The notes: a model not told the origin generated them from the letters alone. DNA of 64,000 bases from Anaerolineales bacterium (GCA_015075185.1 JABTUW010000001.1:1-64000); one strand, 5' to 3'; numbered from the stretch's first letter, positions 1 to 11,218 are shown. Program-made: numbers and translations.

Positions 1-2897
1 CCTGCCACCTGGGGGCTTCCTGGCCGGTAAACAGAAGAAATAGACAGGAAGCTCGGAGGGGCATTTAGACCATCGGTGAACACCCCTGCCTCGTGGCTGC
101 GCAGGGTAAAGAAGCGGAAGAAATAGACAGGAAGCTCGGAGGGGCATTTAGACTGTCAAGCCCACTATCTTTCCAGAAGCGCAGATCATTAACAACAAGC
201 TGTTTGGACGTGAAGAAATAGACAGGAAGCTCGGAGGGGCATTAAGACCACGGTTCTCGAATGTCCCTACTTCCAGCAAGTAGCGCAGAAGAAATAGACA
301 GGAAGCTCGGAGGGGCATTAAGACTTTCGTCACCCAGCGTAAACCAATTCACCGGCCTCGTCGGAAGAAGAAATAGACTGGAAGCTCGGAGGGGCATTAA
401 GACTCGCCGTTCATCATGACGCGCCCTTGATGGACCTTAACGTCCAACGGAAGAAATAGACTGGAAGCTCGGAGGGGCATTAAGACGGGTAGGCGCTGGT
501 CCATACGGCTGGGAAGGTGAATCGCATTGAGGAAATAGACTGGAAGCTCAGAAGGGCATTAAGACACTTCGACTTTGCTATTGCCGTTGACCTTGAGGGC
601 CAACGCGAGAGGAAATAGACTGGAAGCTCAGAGGGGCATTAAGACGTCATGGTGTAAGTGTAAATTTTGCCACTACCATTTGTATCTGTTGAGGAAATAG
701 ACTGGAAGCTCAGAGGGGCATTAAGACAAGGCACAGAGTGCCTTCGGAACAGGATGTGTCCTGAGTCGTGGAAATAGACTGGAAGCTCGGAGGGGCATTA
801 AGACCACAGCCCAGATCCCTCGCTGGATTTGCTCATTGCTGTGGAAATAGACTGGAAGCTCGGAGGGGCATTAAGACTGGGCAGAAATGCTCCAGCTTCT
901 GATCGCTGACTCCAAAACTGTGTGGAAATAGACAGGAAGCTCGGAGGGGCATTAAGACGCTGTACTGGTCAAGTTCGGTCAGGCGTTGGGCGAGTGAGGA
1001 AATAGACTGGAAGCTCAGAGGGGCATTAAGACCAATCAGGTCTAACGAACCTTGAATGACGGCAATTGTAGCAGCAGGAGGAAATAGACTGGAAGCTCGG
1101 AGGGGCATTAAGACAACTCAACGGTGCAGCTCCCGCCATCCATCTTGATGTGAAGAAATAGACAGGAAGCTCGGAGGGGCATTAAGACTGTTTAATCTGA
1201 TCCCAGTCTCCAAGAGGATCGTACGATTTCCAGTCAATCAAGAGAGGAAATAGACTGGAAGCTCGGAGGGGCATTAAGACGTGGAAGCGCTAGATCGTTA
1301 GGGGCTTTCGCCAAGCAGTATTGGAGGAAACAGACTGGAAGCTCAGAGGGGCATTAAGACTTGCCCATACCAGGAAGCGTCGCTATACTGTCCAGCAACA
1401 TATGGGTGAAACAGACAGGAAGCTCGGAGGGGCATTAAGACAACCGGTATCCTGAGCAGGCGGGTTGGTTTCCCATCCATTCTTGAAATAGACAGGAAGC
1501 CTCGGAGGGCATTAAGACTTCGCCTACAGAGCTCACGTCCAGGTTGTCGGCCACATACGGCAGTGGAAACAGGTGAGAAGCTCGGAGGGGCATTAAGACG
1601 TAGTGATGCAGGGGTTGTGGGTAATCCTGAATAGCTGCTGTGTGGAAATAGACAGGAAGCTCGGAGGGGCATTAAGACGAGTCGGCGTTGGAGTCCCCAC
1701 GCAGTCCATATACTGCCTTCGGAAGAAATGAGACGAAAGTTGGAGAAGGCATTGAACTAGCTTCAGGAATATAGTAAAGAGTTATCGTAACCACGTGAAA
1801 TAGACTGGAAGCTCGAGAGGGCATTAAGACTTGGCAAGCCAGCAATCCTTACATAAAGGAGGATCTGGTCGCTAGGTGGAAATAGACTGGAAGCCTGAGG
1901 AGCAATTAAGAGCTTGGGGATCTGGTAGCATTAGTACCGGCTATTGCCGGAACAAAACACGTGGAATAGACAGGAAGCTCAGAGAGGCATAAGACGGTGG
2001 TACACCACCACCGCTTCGGCAAAACCAAACGTGAGGAAATAGACTGGAAGCTCAGAGGCATTAAGACGCAATCTTGTATGGCCCCAAATTTGTTGACAGC
2101 AACCCAATTGAAAATAGACTGGAAGCTCGGAGGGGCATTAAGACGTAATGGTAATCGTAATGTCGTAGGAATTGCCATATCGTTGGAAAAATAGACTAGA
2201 AGCTCGGAGGGACATTAAGACCGGCGTGTAAGTTACCAGAGGATGACATTAGTATGATAAGAAGAAACTGAACGAAGCTCGGAGGGCATTAAGACAAAAT
2301 CAGCCGGTGCCGTCTGAGTGCCAGCAACAGGAGAAAAATAGACCAAACTCCAAGGCATTAAACAGAACAAATCGTCAGATTGCTGACATTGATCCTCGCT
2401 GAAGAAATAGACTCCACTCGGAGAGAGGCATTAAGACCATTAGTATACCTCCTTATTGTTACGCGTACATAGATGAAATAGACTGAAGCTCGAGAGGGCA
2501 TTAAGACGTGGTGAAGATGCTTTGGACGTCGGGCTGTGCGGAGTTGAGGAAGAAATAGACAGGAAGCTCGGAGGCATTAAGACCGCTTGGTTTGCTAGCT
2601 GAGTTAGAGCGGCCTTTGCCCCGAAGAAATAAGACAGGAAGCTCGGAGGGCATCAAGACGTGGTAACAAACTCACCACCTCTTATCGTGGCACCGTAAGG
2701 AAAATAACAGAAGCTCGGAGGGCATTAAGACATCCTGTTGGCCAACATAATGTCCACATCCTGGTTGTACCAGATATGAAATAGACAGGAAGCTCAGGAG
2801 GCATTACACAAACAACGTGAAGTACCGCCGCCGTGAGGTACGATGCAGCTTCGAAAGGTATGAAGAAAATGAACAGGAAGCTCGGAGGCATTAAGAC
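1..2897 (+). CRISPR. CRISPR array A (about 37 repeats, open at the left edge)
   Basis: Repeats of 36-37 bp recur every 70-90 bp with unrelated spacers of roughly 35-47 bp. Clean units begin GAAGAAATAGAC or GAGGAAATAGAC and end GGGGCATTAAGAC. The array continues beyond base 1. I read it as transcribed on the plus strand because the last eight bases, ATTAAGAC, resemble the ATTGAAAC-type 5' tag of type III crRNAs. Units are tidy to about 1480; from there to 2897 many have lost or gained bases (for example near 1730-1755, 2340-2361 and 2867-2897). The last unit ends 36 bp before the start codon of the cas6-like reading frame. Confidence 0.97.
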
Positions 2898-2933
2898 GTT
2901 AGACCCGGCAGGTCTGGCAAAGACAGAGTTTGA

Positions 2934-3795
2934 ATGATATTAACTCAGTTTGATTTTACAACTACAGGCATGGCAGCAATTCTGCCGGCGAAGTTTTGGG
3001 CCGGCGGACTGGCGCTGTTTTATGCGCTGATCGGCGAGCGCGATCCGGCGCTGGCTCAAAAACTGCACGACCTGGATGGCCCCAAACCGTTTACGGCATC
3101 GAACCCGGTGCTGCAAGCGCACAGGGTTCGCTGCCGAGACTGAATCGGGCCAGACAGGCTGGCTGCGCTTTAGTGGCCTAAGCCGCGCGCGTCAGCGAGG
3201 GCTTGCAGGCGCTGGCGGTGCAGCCGCCAGGAGATGGTCGAGCTGGACGGAGCTGAGGGTCACGAGGCGACGCTGGACCCAGCCCGCCATCCCTGGGCCG
3301 GACAGGAGCTATCAGGTTCCTGGCCGCGCCCTATTCCCCTGTGGCAGGCGACTGCAGCTCTCCAGTAAGATCGGGCTGGCCTTTGTCCTCGCCGACAACC
3401 TTGCAAGGCAGAGGCCGCTTTGTCCCCACTACCTGCGCCAGGCTGGTTTTGCAGTTTGCTGGACCGCTGGCGACTTTGCGCCAGTGGCTGCACCAGGCGC
3501 GCCGCTTTTACGCACCGCCAGCGCAGTCGCATCCGAATCATGAAAACTGCGGACCAGGGTGTACCGCATGTGAAATGGCAAGGCGAACGGTCCGCCTCCT
3601 GCGGGAAGAAAGATCGAACCTGCACCAGTAAAGCTGGCAGTGTCCTGATGTGCTTTACCGGCCAGGTCGTGCATACGGTGCCGAATCGAGATCGCTACTG
3701 GCTGAATGTGCTGCACCTGCGCAGCTTTCGCCTTTACAGCGGGGTCGGCTACCGAAACCGGGGTATAAAGTTAAACCAGTGCGGAAAGTAAGAAA
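2934..3795 (+). pseudogene. cas6: Cas6 domain of a frameshifted Cas6-RT-Cas1 fusion
   Basis: The first frame from ATG 2934 reads like a Cas6 N-terminus, including HDLDGPKPFTAS near residues 46-57. Hopping frames, the block continues with TGQTGWLRFSGLS (about 3145-3185), SPTTLQGRGRFV (about 3391-3428), LPAPG and LLDRW (about 3424-3470), and ends with RLYSGVGYR (about 3729-3755), matching the usual Cas6 order: PKPFT, the SPTTF-like strand, LP-P, then the YxGVGxxT glycine loop. Cas6 is the endoribonuclease that cuts pre-crRNA within repeats. At least four frame changes are needed, so as written no full protein can be made. The same density of indels in neighbouring repeats makes consensus error the likeliest cause. 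Confidence 0.75.
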
Positions 3796-4300
3796 GGATC
3801 GAAGCTGGAGGATAGGATGAAGCGGAACTTAATTGCGTTCCTGCTCCGCTCAAGAAAGCCACGCCTGTTAAAGACGAAGGTGCGTCGTCCTTGAGCAGTA
3901 AAGTGTGAATTTCAATGCAGGCGCCAGTTGTTTTGATGAGACAGCCGGAGGCGAAGGATGAATATGAAATATTTTGACCCTGTTTGCGATAGCGGCGGAG
4001 TTGGCCGTAATAGAATTACCGAATATATCTCACCAGAATATTCCCGGCCGTTCCGGCTGGTCACTCGTTTATGGCGCTGGGCGACGACTAATTAGGCCGG
4101 AACGTGGTGGCAGCCGGTCAGCGTTACCTGGTGCTTAACTTTCAGCGCACCCCTCATTACCTCAGCAAAGGCAAGCAATCCAAGCGAATTGTGGCAGCAA
4201 AACTGAAATCATTGATACCGGCCTGGGCAATGTGAACGAGGGAACGACTTTGGAACCTGGAGTACCGTATATAGATAAAATTAATCTTACCCCTGAGCAG
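3796..4300 (+). other. Cas6-RT linker, not assigned
   Basis: About 500 bases join the Cas6 glycine loop to the first clear RT sequence. Short stretches look coding on the plus strand, for instance AAGQRYLVLNFQR followed by a Lys/Ser-rich run (about 4110-4195) and LTPEQWVTAYLAVSDGHM (about 4290-4341), but frames change and I recognise no domain. It may be an RT N-terminal extension. Confidence 0.35.
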
Positions 4301-5490
4301 TGGGTGACCGCATACCTGGCAGTCAGTGACGGGCACATGCGCCAGCCTGGGCCGTACTGTTGCTGAATCACGGTCGGTTAGGTATTTCCCAGATATGGTC
4401 CGGCCCGCCCGGCAAGGACCAACGCTGAGGAGAAGTTTGAAGTCGCCGAGATCGTCTCCTGGTGAGATCCGCAACGGCCGCCAGGCCAAGCATAACAGGC
4501 AAAATGGCCCGAAATCAGGCTTCCACCAAGAAGGTTATCAGGATTTATGGGCGATAGGACATTTACCTCAAGCGAATCGTCCACCCCGAAACCCGTCCGA
4601 CGCCTGGGAAGATGGTGGCCAACGACAGCGGCCAAGGGGTTGATAGAGGTGTCGCTGGAGGATTTTGCCCCGTGGCATTGGGCTAATCTGATTGAGCTGC
4701 AGGAGGCGGTGCGTACAGCATCGTTACCGGCCGCGCCGCGCTGCTGCCTTCAGCGTGCCAAAACGGGATGGCTCGCCCGGCTGCTGAACCATCAACAGTG
4801 CGCGATAAGATTCTCCAACGGACCATGCTGGGGAGTGCTGGACGACCTGTACGAGGAGACGTTTTTGATTGCAGTTTTGCCTACCGGCCCCGGCGCTCGT
4901 GCAAGCGGCAGTGGGCAGATGAATCCAGGCGCATCTTTGGGCAGCAGTGGGTCCTGATTGGACATTGACGATTTTTTCACAGCCTGACACCGCCGCTGTT
5001 ACGATTTTTCGAGCGCGTTGTAGACGAGGGGTACTGACGCTGATCAAAAGCCTGGCTGAGAATGGTCGGCCTGACCCCACAGCACTGCCATACGGCACGC
5101 CGCTGGGCACTCGTTCCGCCGCTGCTATCGAATATTTACCCACTACCTGACCTGGTGATGATACGGTGGACTGCGGCTTTTTGGTAATAAGGACAGACTG
5201 CCGGAGCTGACGCCGAGGAGGATTTGGTATACGTGCGCTACGCCGACGATTTTGTAGTGTTATGCCGGTCGCAGGCGCCAGAGCCAGACTGGCCTCAGCG
5301 GCAGGTGGCCGAAACCCTGTGCACTGCGGCTGGCCTGGAGCCAGCCAAAACGCGCATCACCGCACTTAGCGAAAGGCTTTGAATACCTGGCTGTTATTTC
5401 AGAAGACGACTATTTCTGCTTCCAGCAGCGGCGGCGCAGGTAAAGGTGCTGACCGATGCGGATTGGAAGCATTTTATCGCCACGGGCGGA
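4300..5490 (+). pseudogene. Reverse transcriptase domain of the Cas6-RT-Cas1 fusion
   Basis: RT motifs appear in order across several frames: TVRDKILQRTMLG (about 4797-4835), LDDLYEETF then DCSFAYRPRRS (about 4838-4900), the first catalytic block around 4950-4975 where one indel restores DIDDFF, VLTLIKS followed by MVGLTPQH (about 5030-5090), the catalytic box YADDFVVLC (about 5236-5262), GFEYL with EDDYFCFQQRRR (about 5375-5435) and KVLTDADW (about 5442-5465). The order and the CSFAYRPxRS/YADD pair are those of group II-intron-like RTs fused to CRISPR Cas1, which allow spacer acquisition from RNA. Both catalytic Asp boxes are present once indels are allowed for. The domain sits between Cas6 and Cas1 with no room for separate genes. 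Confidence 0.8.
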
Positions 5491-5507
5491 AGGGTACCGG
5501 TAGGGGA

Positions 5508-5605
5508 GGGAGTATGGAGTAAGTGGGAGTAGGGGACAAGAGAGGTAATGATTTACGATTTTGGATTTCCGGATTTACGACTTGGATTACGATTTACGAA
5601 TTATG
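5508..5605 (+). repeat. Heptamer repeats in the RT-Cas1 linker
   Basis: Two heptamer families lie back to back: a GGGAGTA-like set (5508-5540) and a GATTTAC/GATTTTG/GATTTCC set (5550-5605). They fall between the RT thumb and the start of Cas1. The same kind of 7-bp tandem repeat is scattered through the 34-62 kb operon. Confidence 0.7.
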
Positions 5606-5649
5606 GCGACTTTGTATGATTCTGGAGCCGGGGCGCGGCTGGAAAAGAA

Positions 5650-6585
5650 TATCAGCGGCTGCGGGTGAAGGAGGAACAAACCCTGCTGGTGACGCTGCTG
5701 GCCAGGGTGAACGAGGTGGTGCTGGTGGGCCGGGTCGGGGTGACAACGTCAGCCATCCTAACGCTGCTGGAGGCCAGCGTGGGCTGACTTATTTGAGACT
5801 GGCAGGGTCACGTCACGAGGCCGCTGACGCCGACGATAGGCAAAATTTGCCGCTGCGCCGGCAGCAGTATCGCCAGGCGGAAGACCCGAGACCTTTGCCT
5901 GGGGTTAACCGGGCAAGTGGCGGGCAACTGCGCAACAGTGCACTCTGGCCCGGCGGATGGCCGCAGACGGAGCCGCAAAGACATCCGGCCAGGTGGAGCG
6001 GCTAAAGCAATGTCTAAAGAGTCTAACCAGCTGCGCCAACATTGCCGACGTGATGGGAACAGGAGGCATATGCGCTAAAGCTATTTTGCCATCTTCAGGC
6101 GGCGCTGAATACCAAGCTGGCGTTTGCCGCCACAACCACCGCCTAAAGATCAGGTGAACAGCCTGTTGGCCTGGCCATACCTGCCTGACGGCCAGCGTGG
6201 TCAGAGCACGCTGAAGATGTCGGCCTGGACCCGATGCACGTTTTTCCACGGAACGGCCTTATACGTCCTCAGCATTAGCCCTGGATTTGATGGAGGAGTT
6301 CCCGCTCGATTATCGCGCCAAACCTCGGTGGTCTTGACACCTGGTCATCGAACACTGCTGATGGCGAAGCATTTGAAGACAAGAACGCGCTACCAGAGTA
6401 AAATATCGCCCAAGCCAGCCGGCAGCATGTCTTTTGACAGCCACAGCAACGGCTGAAACCAACGATCTATCATCCGCAGCGGGTCGAAACACGAGCTACT
6501 CAAAAGTGCTGGAGGTGCAGGCGCGGCAGTTGGCCAAAGCCATCCGAAAGCGAGATTGACGCCTATGAGCCGTTCCTGGCCAGAA
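5650..6585 (+). pseudogene. cas1: Cas1 domain of the Cas6-RT-Cas1 fusion
   Basis: Cas1 sequence is readable across frames: LLARVNEVVLVGRVGVTT then AILTLLEA (about 5686-5775), LTPTIGK (about 5825-5845), RRQQYRQAEDP (about 5856-5888), GQVA with QLRNSALW (about 5907-5950), the central part with VNSLLAW (about 6156-6176), DPMHVFFHG with ALALDLMEEF (about 6230-6300), and LEVQARQLAKAI followed by IDAYEPFLAR (about 6510-6590). Cas1 integrates new spacers as a complex with Cas2. The acidic/His metal site should lie in the AYEA-like region near 6070, around H6240 and in DLMEEF. Multiple frameshifts break the gene as written. Confidence 0.8.
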
Positions 6586-6589
6586 ATAG

Positions 6590-6905
6590 ACAAGCAGTTA
6601 TTCTGCTATTTGTTCACGACATCAGCCAGCGACCGGCGACCGCTGCTACACAACACACCAAAGGACTTCGGCACGCCGGTGCAGTACAGCCACTGAGTGC
6701 TTCGCCACGAAGCGGCTGCGTGCGAAACACGCTGTAAAAAGGCGGTCGCAAAGGTGATCAATCCGCCCACCGTCAATGGACCGGGTCCGCACTACCACAT
6801 GCCACGCACCTGCGAGGGTGAAGTGACCAGCGGGCCAAAAAGGAGGTGCCATAGCCACGACGCCGGACCGCGCTGGTCGCCTAGTGCGGCAATTTTCCGA
6901 GCATC
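6590..6905 (+). pseudogene. cas2: Cas2, frameshifted
   Basis: Immediately after Cas1, frame-hopping gives CYLFVHDIS with an Arg-rich turn (about 6608-6650), KDFGTPVQYS (about 6661-6692), ECFATKRLR (about 6697-6723), KVINP and the C-terminal stretch HYHMPRTCEGEVT (about 6792-6832). This is the Cas2 order: ferredoxin-like first strand with the catalytic Asp, KxLxxxGxxVQYSVFE, and a cysteine-containing tail. Cas2 (about 95 aa) would form the Cas1-Cas2 integrase. At least three indels are needed. Confidence 0.75.
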
Positions 6906-7330
6906 ACCATACCCGAAAAGCAAAACCACAAAACATGCTCGGCAAAAATAGGGGACATCAAAAACGCCACCAAAAATTTGGACCAAGGGAGACACCGCCA
7001 CCAAAACAAACGTTAAACACCGCCACCACAAAAACAGCCAGCAGCCACCGTGCCACATCCGCAGCGCGGTCCAAAGGCCAAACTACCAGAATTGCCAAAA
7101 CCCGAGCACCCTAGCGGCACGAGAGAAGCGAGCCAGATGCCCCAACCCACATTTTAGAAAAAAACCCCGCTGCAAGGAAAGCGCGAGTAAACAAATGGCT
7201 TATTCTGATTATTTTCGCTAAAACCCCATTCGGCTTGAGGGGATGAGGAAGAAACACCGCCACTTCCGCAACCGCTCAAAGACAACCAAACCACCGCCCG
7301 TGCCATCGCTATCACCGCCTTCCCTGCAAA
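6906..7330 (+). other. Candidate leader between cas2 and array B
   Basis: About 425 bases without a credible gene. Much of it is A/C-rich and G-poor (for example 6950-7050), unlike cas2 just upstream. With plus-strand crRNA transcription this is where the leader and promoter of array B should lie. I cannot point to a -35/-10 pair. Its composition matches the garbled part of array B, so the true sequence may differ. Confidence 0.4.
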
Positions 7331-10300
7331 GAAGAAAAGCAACTAAGCTCGGAAGGCATTAAGACGGCCCATGAACTGCGATAAGCAAAGGCCTGAACAT
7401 CAGTATCGCCACGCACAGAAATAGACTGAAGCTCGGAAGGGCATTAAGACCATTGTGACTATGGTCACTAACGACAGAAGGATAGGCAGAGAACGAAGAA
7501 ATAGACTGAAGCTGCCATTACCGCTCAGACAAACGCCCAGATTACAAGACTCATTGACCGCAGCGCAACCATCTTTATCGAAGAAAAGACTGAAGCTCAG
7601 AACGGGCATTAAGACCCAAAGGCTTGATGAGGACAAACGCGGTTAGATGAAGAAATAGACTGGAAGCTCGGAAGCGCTTAAGACCGAAAACACCTCCACA
7701 GGAACTGTATGGCTGCATATGAAAAAAGCAACTGAAGCTCAGAAGGGCATTAAGACGATCAGGTAGGCAAGGTGGCCACGCAAAGAGTTGTAATTATAGT
7801 AAATAGCAAACACTGAAGTCCAAGGGCATTAAGACCAGTGGATAAATTTGGGCGTGAGAGGGTCCAAATGGGTCTTCGTAGAAAAAAAAGCAAACACTGC
7901 TCAAAAACATTAAGACGGATTCGGTGCTGTATATGCCGGTTTCACTGGCAACGGCATAGATGAAAAAAAGCAAACGGAACGCTCGGAAGGGCATTAAGAT
8001 GACCACTACAGCGGTCAAACCACCTTCCCAGTATTCTAGTACCAATATCGAAAAGCAAACTGAAGCTCAGAAGGGCATTAAGACCTGTCACATCCAGTCG
8101 CCGGTCATGGAACTGGGAGCGCCGCCAATGAAAAACAAACTGCAAACTCAGAAAAACGCAACCACCTTTGCGGACTTGCCATTTTCAATAGTTTCGGTGC
8201 TGAAAAACAGACTGAAGCTCGGAAGGGCATTAAGACCTCAAACTGGCCACCAGGTTTACGCACATTGCCCAAGAAGAAATAGACTAAGCTCAGAAAAACG
8301 CGGGACAGACCAGCAGCCTCGCTTTTCCATCTCGCCCCGTGGCGCCCGCGAAGAAATAGCAAACTGAAGCTCAGAAGGGCATTAAGACCCTACCGCGCAA
8401 CCGAAATCCGCACCGGTGCATTGCGCGCCGGAAAAAACACAAACTGAGCTCGAAGAAAAACGGCATTAAACCTTAACAGACCTATAGCTTCGGCACCTAC
8501 ACTCGGTGGAAGAACAGACTGCAAGCTCAGAAGCATCGTAAGACCATTTTACCGCCCTCATCCGCAAACGACGCCATGGAGTTTCCGGAAATAGCAAACC
8601 AGCTCAGAAGGGCATTAAGACGCCGTACCGTCACCGACGATCACCAACAGCCACCCAGCTCGTATTAACGCAAGAAAAGACTGAAGCCGCTCCAGAAGGC
8701 ATTAAGACGTGAAAGCCAAACATGAGCAGCAAAACACCGTCAAGAGCGCCGTGACTAAGAAACAATCGAAGCTCCAAGCATTAGACCTTCAGCCCTCACC
8801 CAACGCGGCCATAATCGCATCCACGAAGAAATAGACTAAACTCAGAAAAACAGCAAACCAAAATTTTGCCAAGCAAGCAGAAACCCATGCTCCAAAAACA
8901 GACTAAACTCAGAAGAACATTAAAACACACATCGCCGGTTCGATACCAGCCGCCAGCCAAAGAAGAAATAGACTGAAGCTCAGAAAAACGGCATTAAGAC
9001 GTCACCTAATCGCCGTTGGCGTCCATGCCAATACTCCCACCTAAAGAAAAAGCAAACTGAAGCTCCAGAAGAGCATTAAGACCTATGTTCATCTGACTTC
9101 ACCACCGCCCCTCCCGGATCATCGAAGAAATAGCAAACTGAATTCAGAAAGGCATTAAGACATCTTAGTTCTCGCAATGTCCCATCCCATTTTAAGGCCT
9201 CACTTGCCACGAAGAAATAGCAAACTGAAGACTCAGAAAAACATTAAGACGTTTCCATGCGGACCGAGCCATCCTATTCACCATACCGAAGAAATAGACC
9301 GAAGCTCAGAAAAACATTAGACATCACAGTCAGGTGCTGCGCCATGTTTCGCCGAATCGCGGAAGAAAACAAACTGAAGCTCAGAAGGAAACATTAAGAC
9401 CAGGTTTTAAAACATGCGGTAGTCGTCGCTATTTGTCGCCGAAGAAATAGCAAACTGAAGCTCGAAGGGCATTAAGACGTACAACGGCCATCCGATACCC
9501 AAAAACCATCGGCCAGGAAGCAAGCGAAAAACAAACTGCAACTTCAGAAGAAGGCATTAAGACTTCGGAAAGTGAAAGTCTCACGTACTGCCTCGTGAAG
9601 AAATAGACTGGAAGCTCGGAAGGGCATTAAGACGTACTGGTAATAATGTCATTGTCTGCCGGGGTCAGGGTAATCTCTAGAAGAAATAGACTGGAAGCTC
9701 GGAAGGGCATTAAGACCCAGGCGCTCCAGGCACGGGCGTAAATCGTCTCACCGTCAACACAGAAGAAATAGACTGGAAGCTCGGAAGGGCATTAAGACTA
9801 GGTCGGCAGTGTTAAATACTGCCAGGTCGTTACCAAATGAAGAAATAGACTGGAAGCTCGGAAGGGCATTAAGACAATCCCCGGAAACCCAGGCTTCAAC
9901 AGAATTCGGTTCCACGAAGAAATAGACTGGAAGCTCGGAAGGGCATTAAGACTTTTTGATCACCGCCCAGAGTTGTCGGCGATCGGTAAGCGCCAAACGA
10001 AGAAATAGACTGGAAGCTCGGAAGGGCATTAAGACATGGGATCAAGCATTAATTCGTCCAACTTGGCTTTGGGAAGAAATAGACTGGAAGCTCGGAAGGG
10101 CATTAAGACCTTCTAGAACTTGTTTACCACCGTCATCTGGAAGCCAGACCCAGCGGAAGAAATAGACTGGAAGCTCGGAAGGGCATTAAGACGTGTAGAC
10201 TTCTGAGGTCAGGTTTCCCTTATCAGTCGGGAGAAGAAATAGACTGGAAGCTCGGAAGGGCATTAAGACCAGTTGCCAGCGCATGGCCTTGCGGTACTGG

Positions 10301-11218
10301 TCTACCGAAGAAATAGACTGGAAGCTCGGAAGGGCATTAAGACATCTGCAAAACCTGTAAATGCTGGCCATAATCAATAATCGAAGAAATAGACTGGAAG
10401 CTCGGAAGGGCATTAAGACATTTTGTGACGGGGTAAAAAATAAGGTGGCATAATTACGCTGAAGAAATAGACTGGAAGCTCGGAAGGGCATTAAGACCAA
10501 CAGTCCAGAGCCGTCAATGGCAAAGTACTCCGACTTCCAGAAGAAATAGACTGGAAGCTCGGAAGGGCATTAAGACATATAGGCAGAATGAGCGGGCATG
10601 AGACCAGGATAATCTCGAAGAAATAGACTGGAAGCTCGGAAGGGCATTAAGACTCGGCGCACCAGCCTCCACCGTCTGTAAGTGGGTCTCCCCAGCCGTC
10701 GCCTAAGGAAGAAATAGACTGGAAGCTCGGAAGGGCATTAAGACTAGCTCAACCCGACGGGCCTGCATTGTCGCCTCAAGGTCAGCAAGAAGAAATAGAC
10801 TGGAAGCTCGGAAGGGCATTAAGACGGGAACGATACCTCGCGCATAAGCCGCGTCGCTAATGTCGAAGAAATAGACTGGAAGCTCGGAAGGGCATTAAGA
10901 CCATAGCCGGTGATCGCAACCTCTTTATCGGTCGCAGCCTGGAAGAAATAGACTGGAAGCTCGGAAGGGCATTAAGACGTCTCTTCGCCACGGTCATTTT
11001 CCAGCCGGGCATAGGCGTTCTCAACGAAGAAATAGACTGGAAGCTCGGAAGGGCATTAAGACCGAGATGACTTTGCCAGCGCGGGCATTGTCATTCACGG
11101 GAAGAAATAGACTGGAAGCTCGGAAGGGCATTAAGACGGACCTTTGTATCCGACAACCTTCCATTCCCCATTGGCGTCTCCAGAAGAAATAGACTGGAAG
11201 CTCGGAAGGGCATTAAGA
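7331..11218 (+). CRISPR. CRISPR array B (about 50 repeats)
   Basis: From about 9598 to 11218 the 37-bp repeat is nearly invariant (e.g. 10073-10109), starting GAAGAAATAGACTGGAAGCT and ending GGAAGGGCATTAAGAC, with spacers of about 36-47 bp. It differs from array A in the AAGGGC/AGGGGC core. From 7331 to about 9560 units are recognisable but heavily altered, with G-to-A changes, inserted A runs and lost bases. The last unit (about 11182-11218) ends ATTAAGAGG rather than ATTAAGAC, as expected of an array terminus. Confidence 0.97.

Noticed and set aside
148..2891. Many minus-strand frames in array A with a recurring MPLRASCLF peptide
   Set aside because: They are the CRISPR repeat translated in reverse; spacers make the rest. 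No ribosome sites or conserved protein.
3596..3609. A sixth copy of the element palindrome (CCTCCTGCGGGAAG)
   Set aside because: The right arm does not pair (GGAAG instead of GGAGG) and the site lies in error-rich cas6 sequence.
5230..5265. Group II intron carrying the RT
   Set aside because: No maturase or HNH domain and no domain V-like hairpin after the RT; Cas6 and Cas1 flank it.
4300..6585. A diversity-generating retroelement or retron in place of RT-Cas1
   Set aside because: No template/variable repeat pair or msr/msd structure was seen, and clear Cas1 sequence follows the RT directly.
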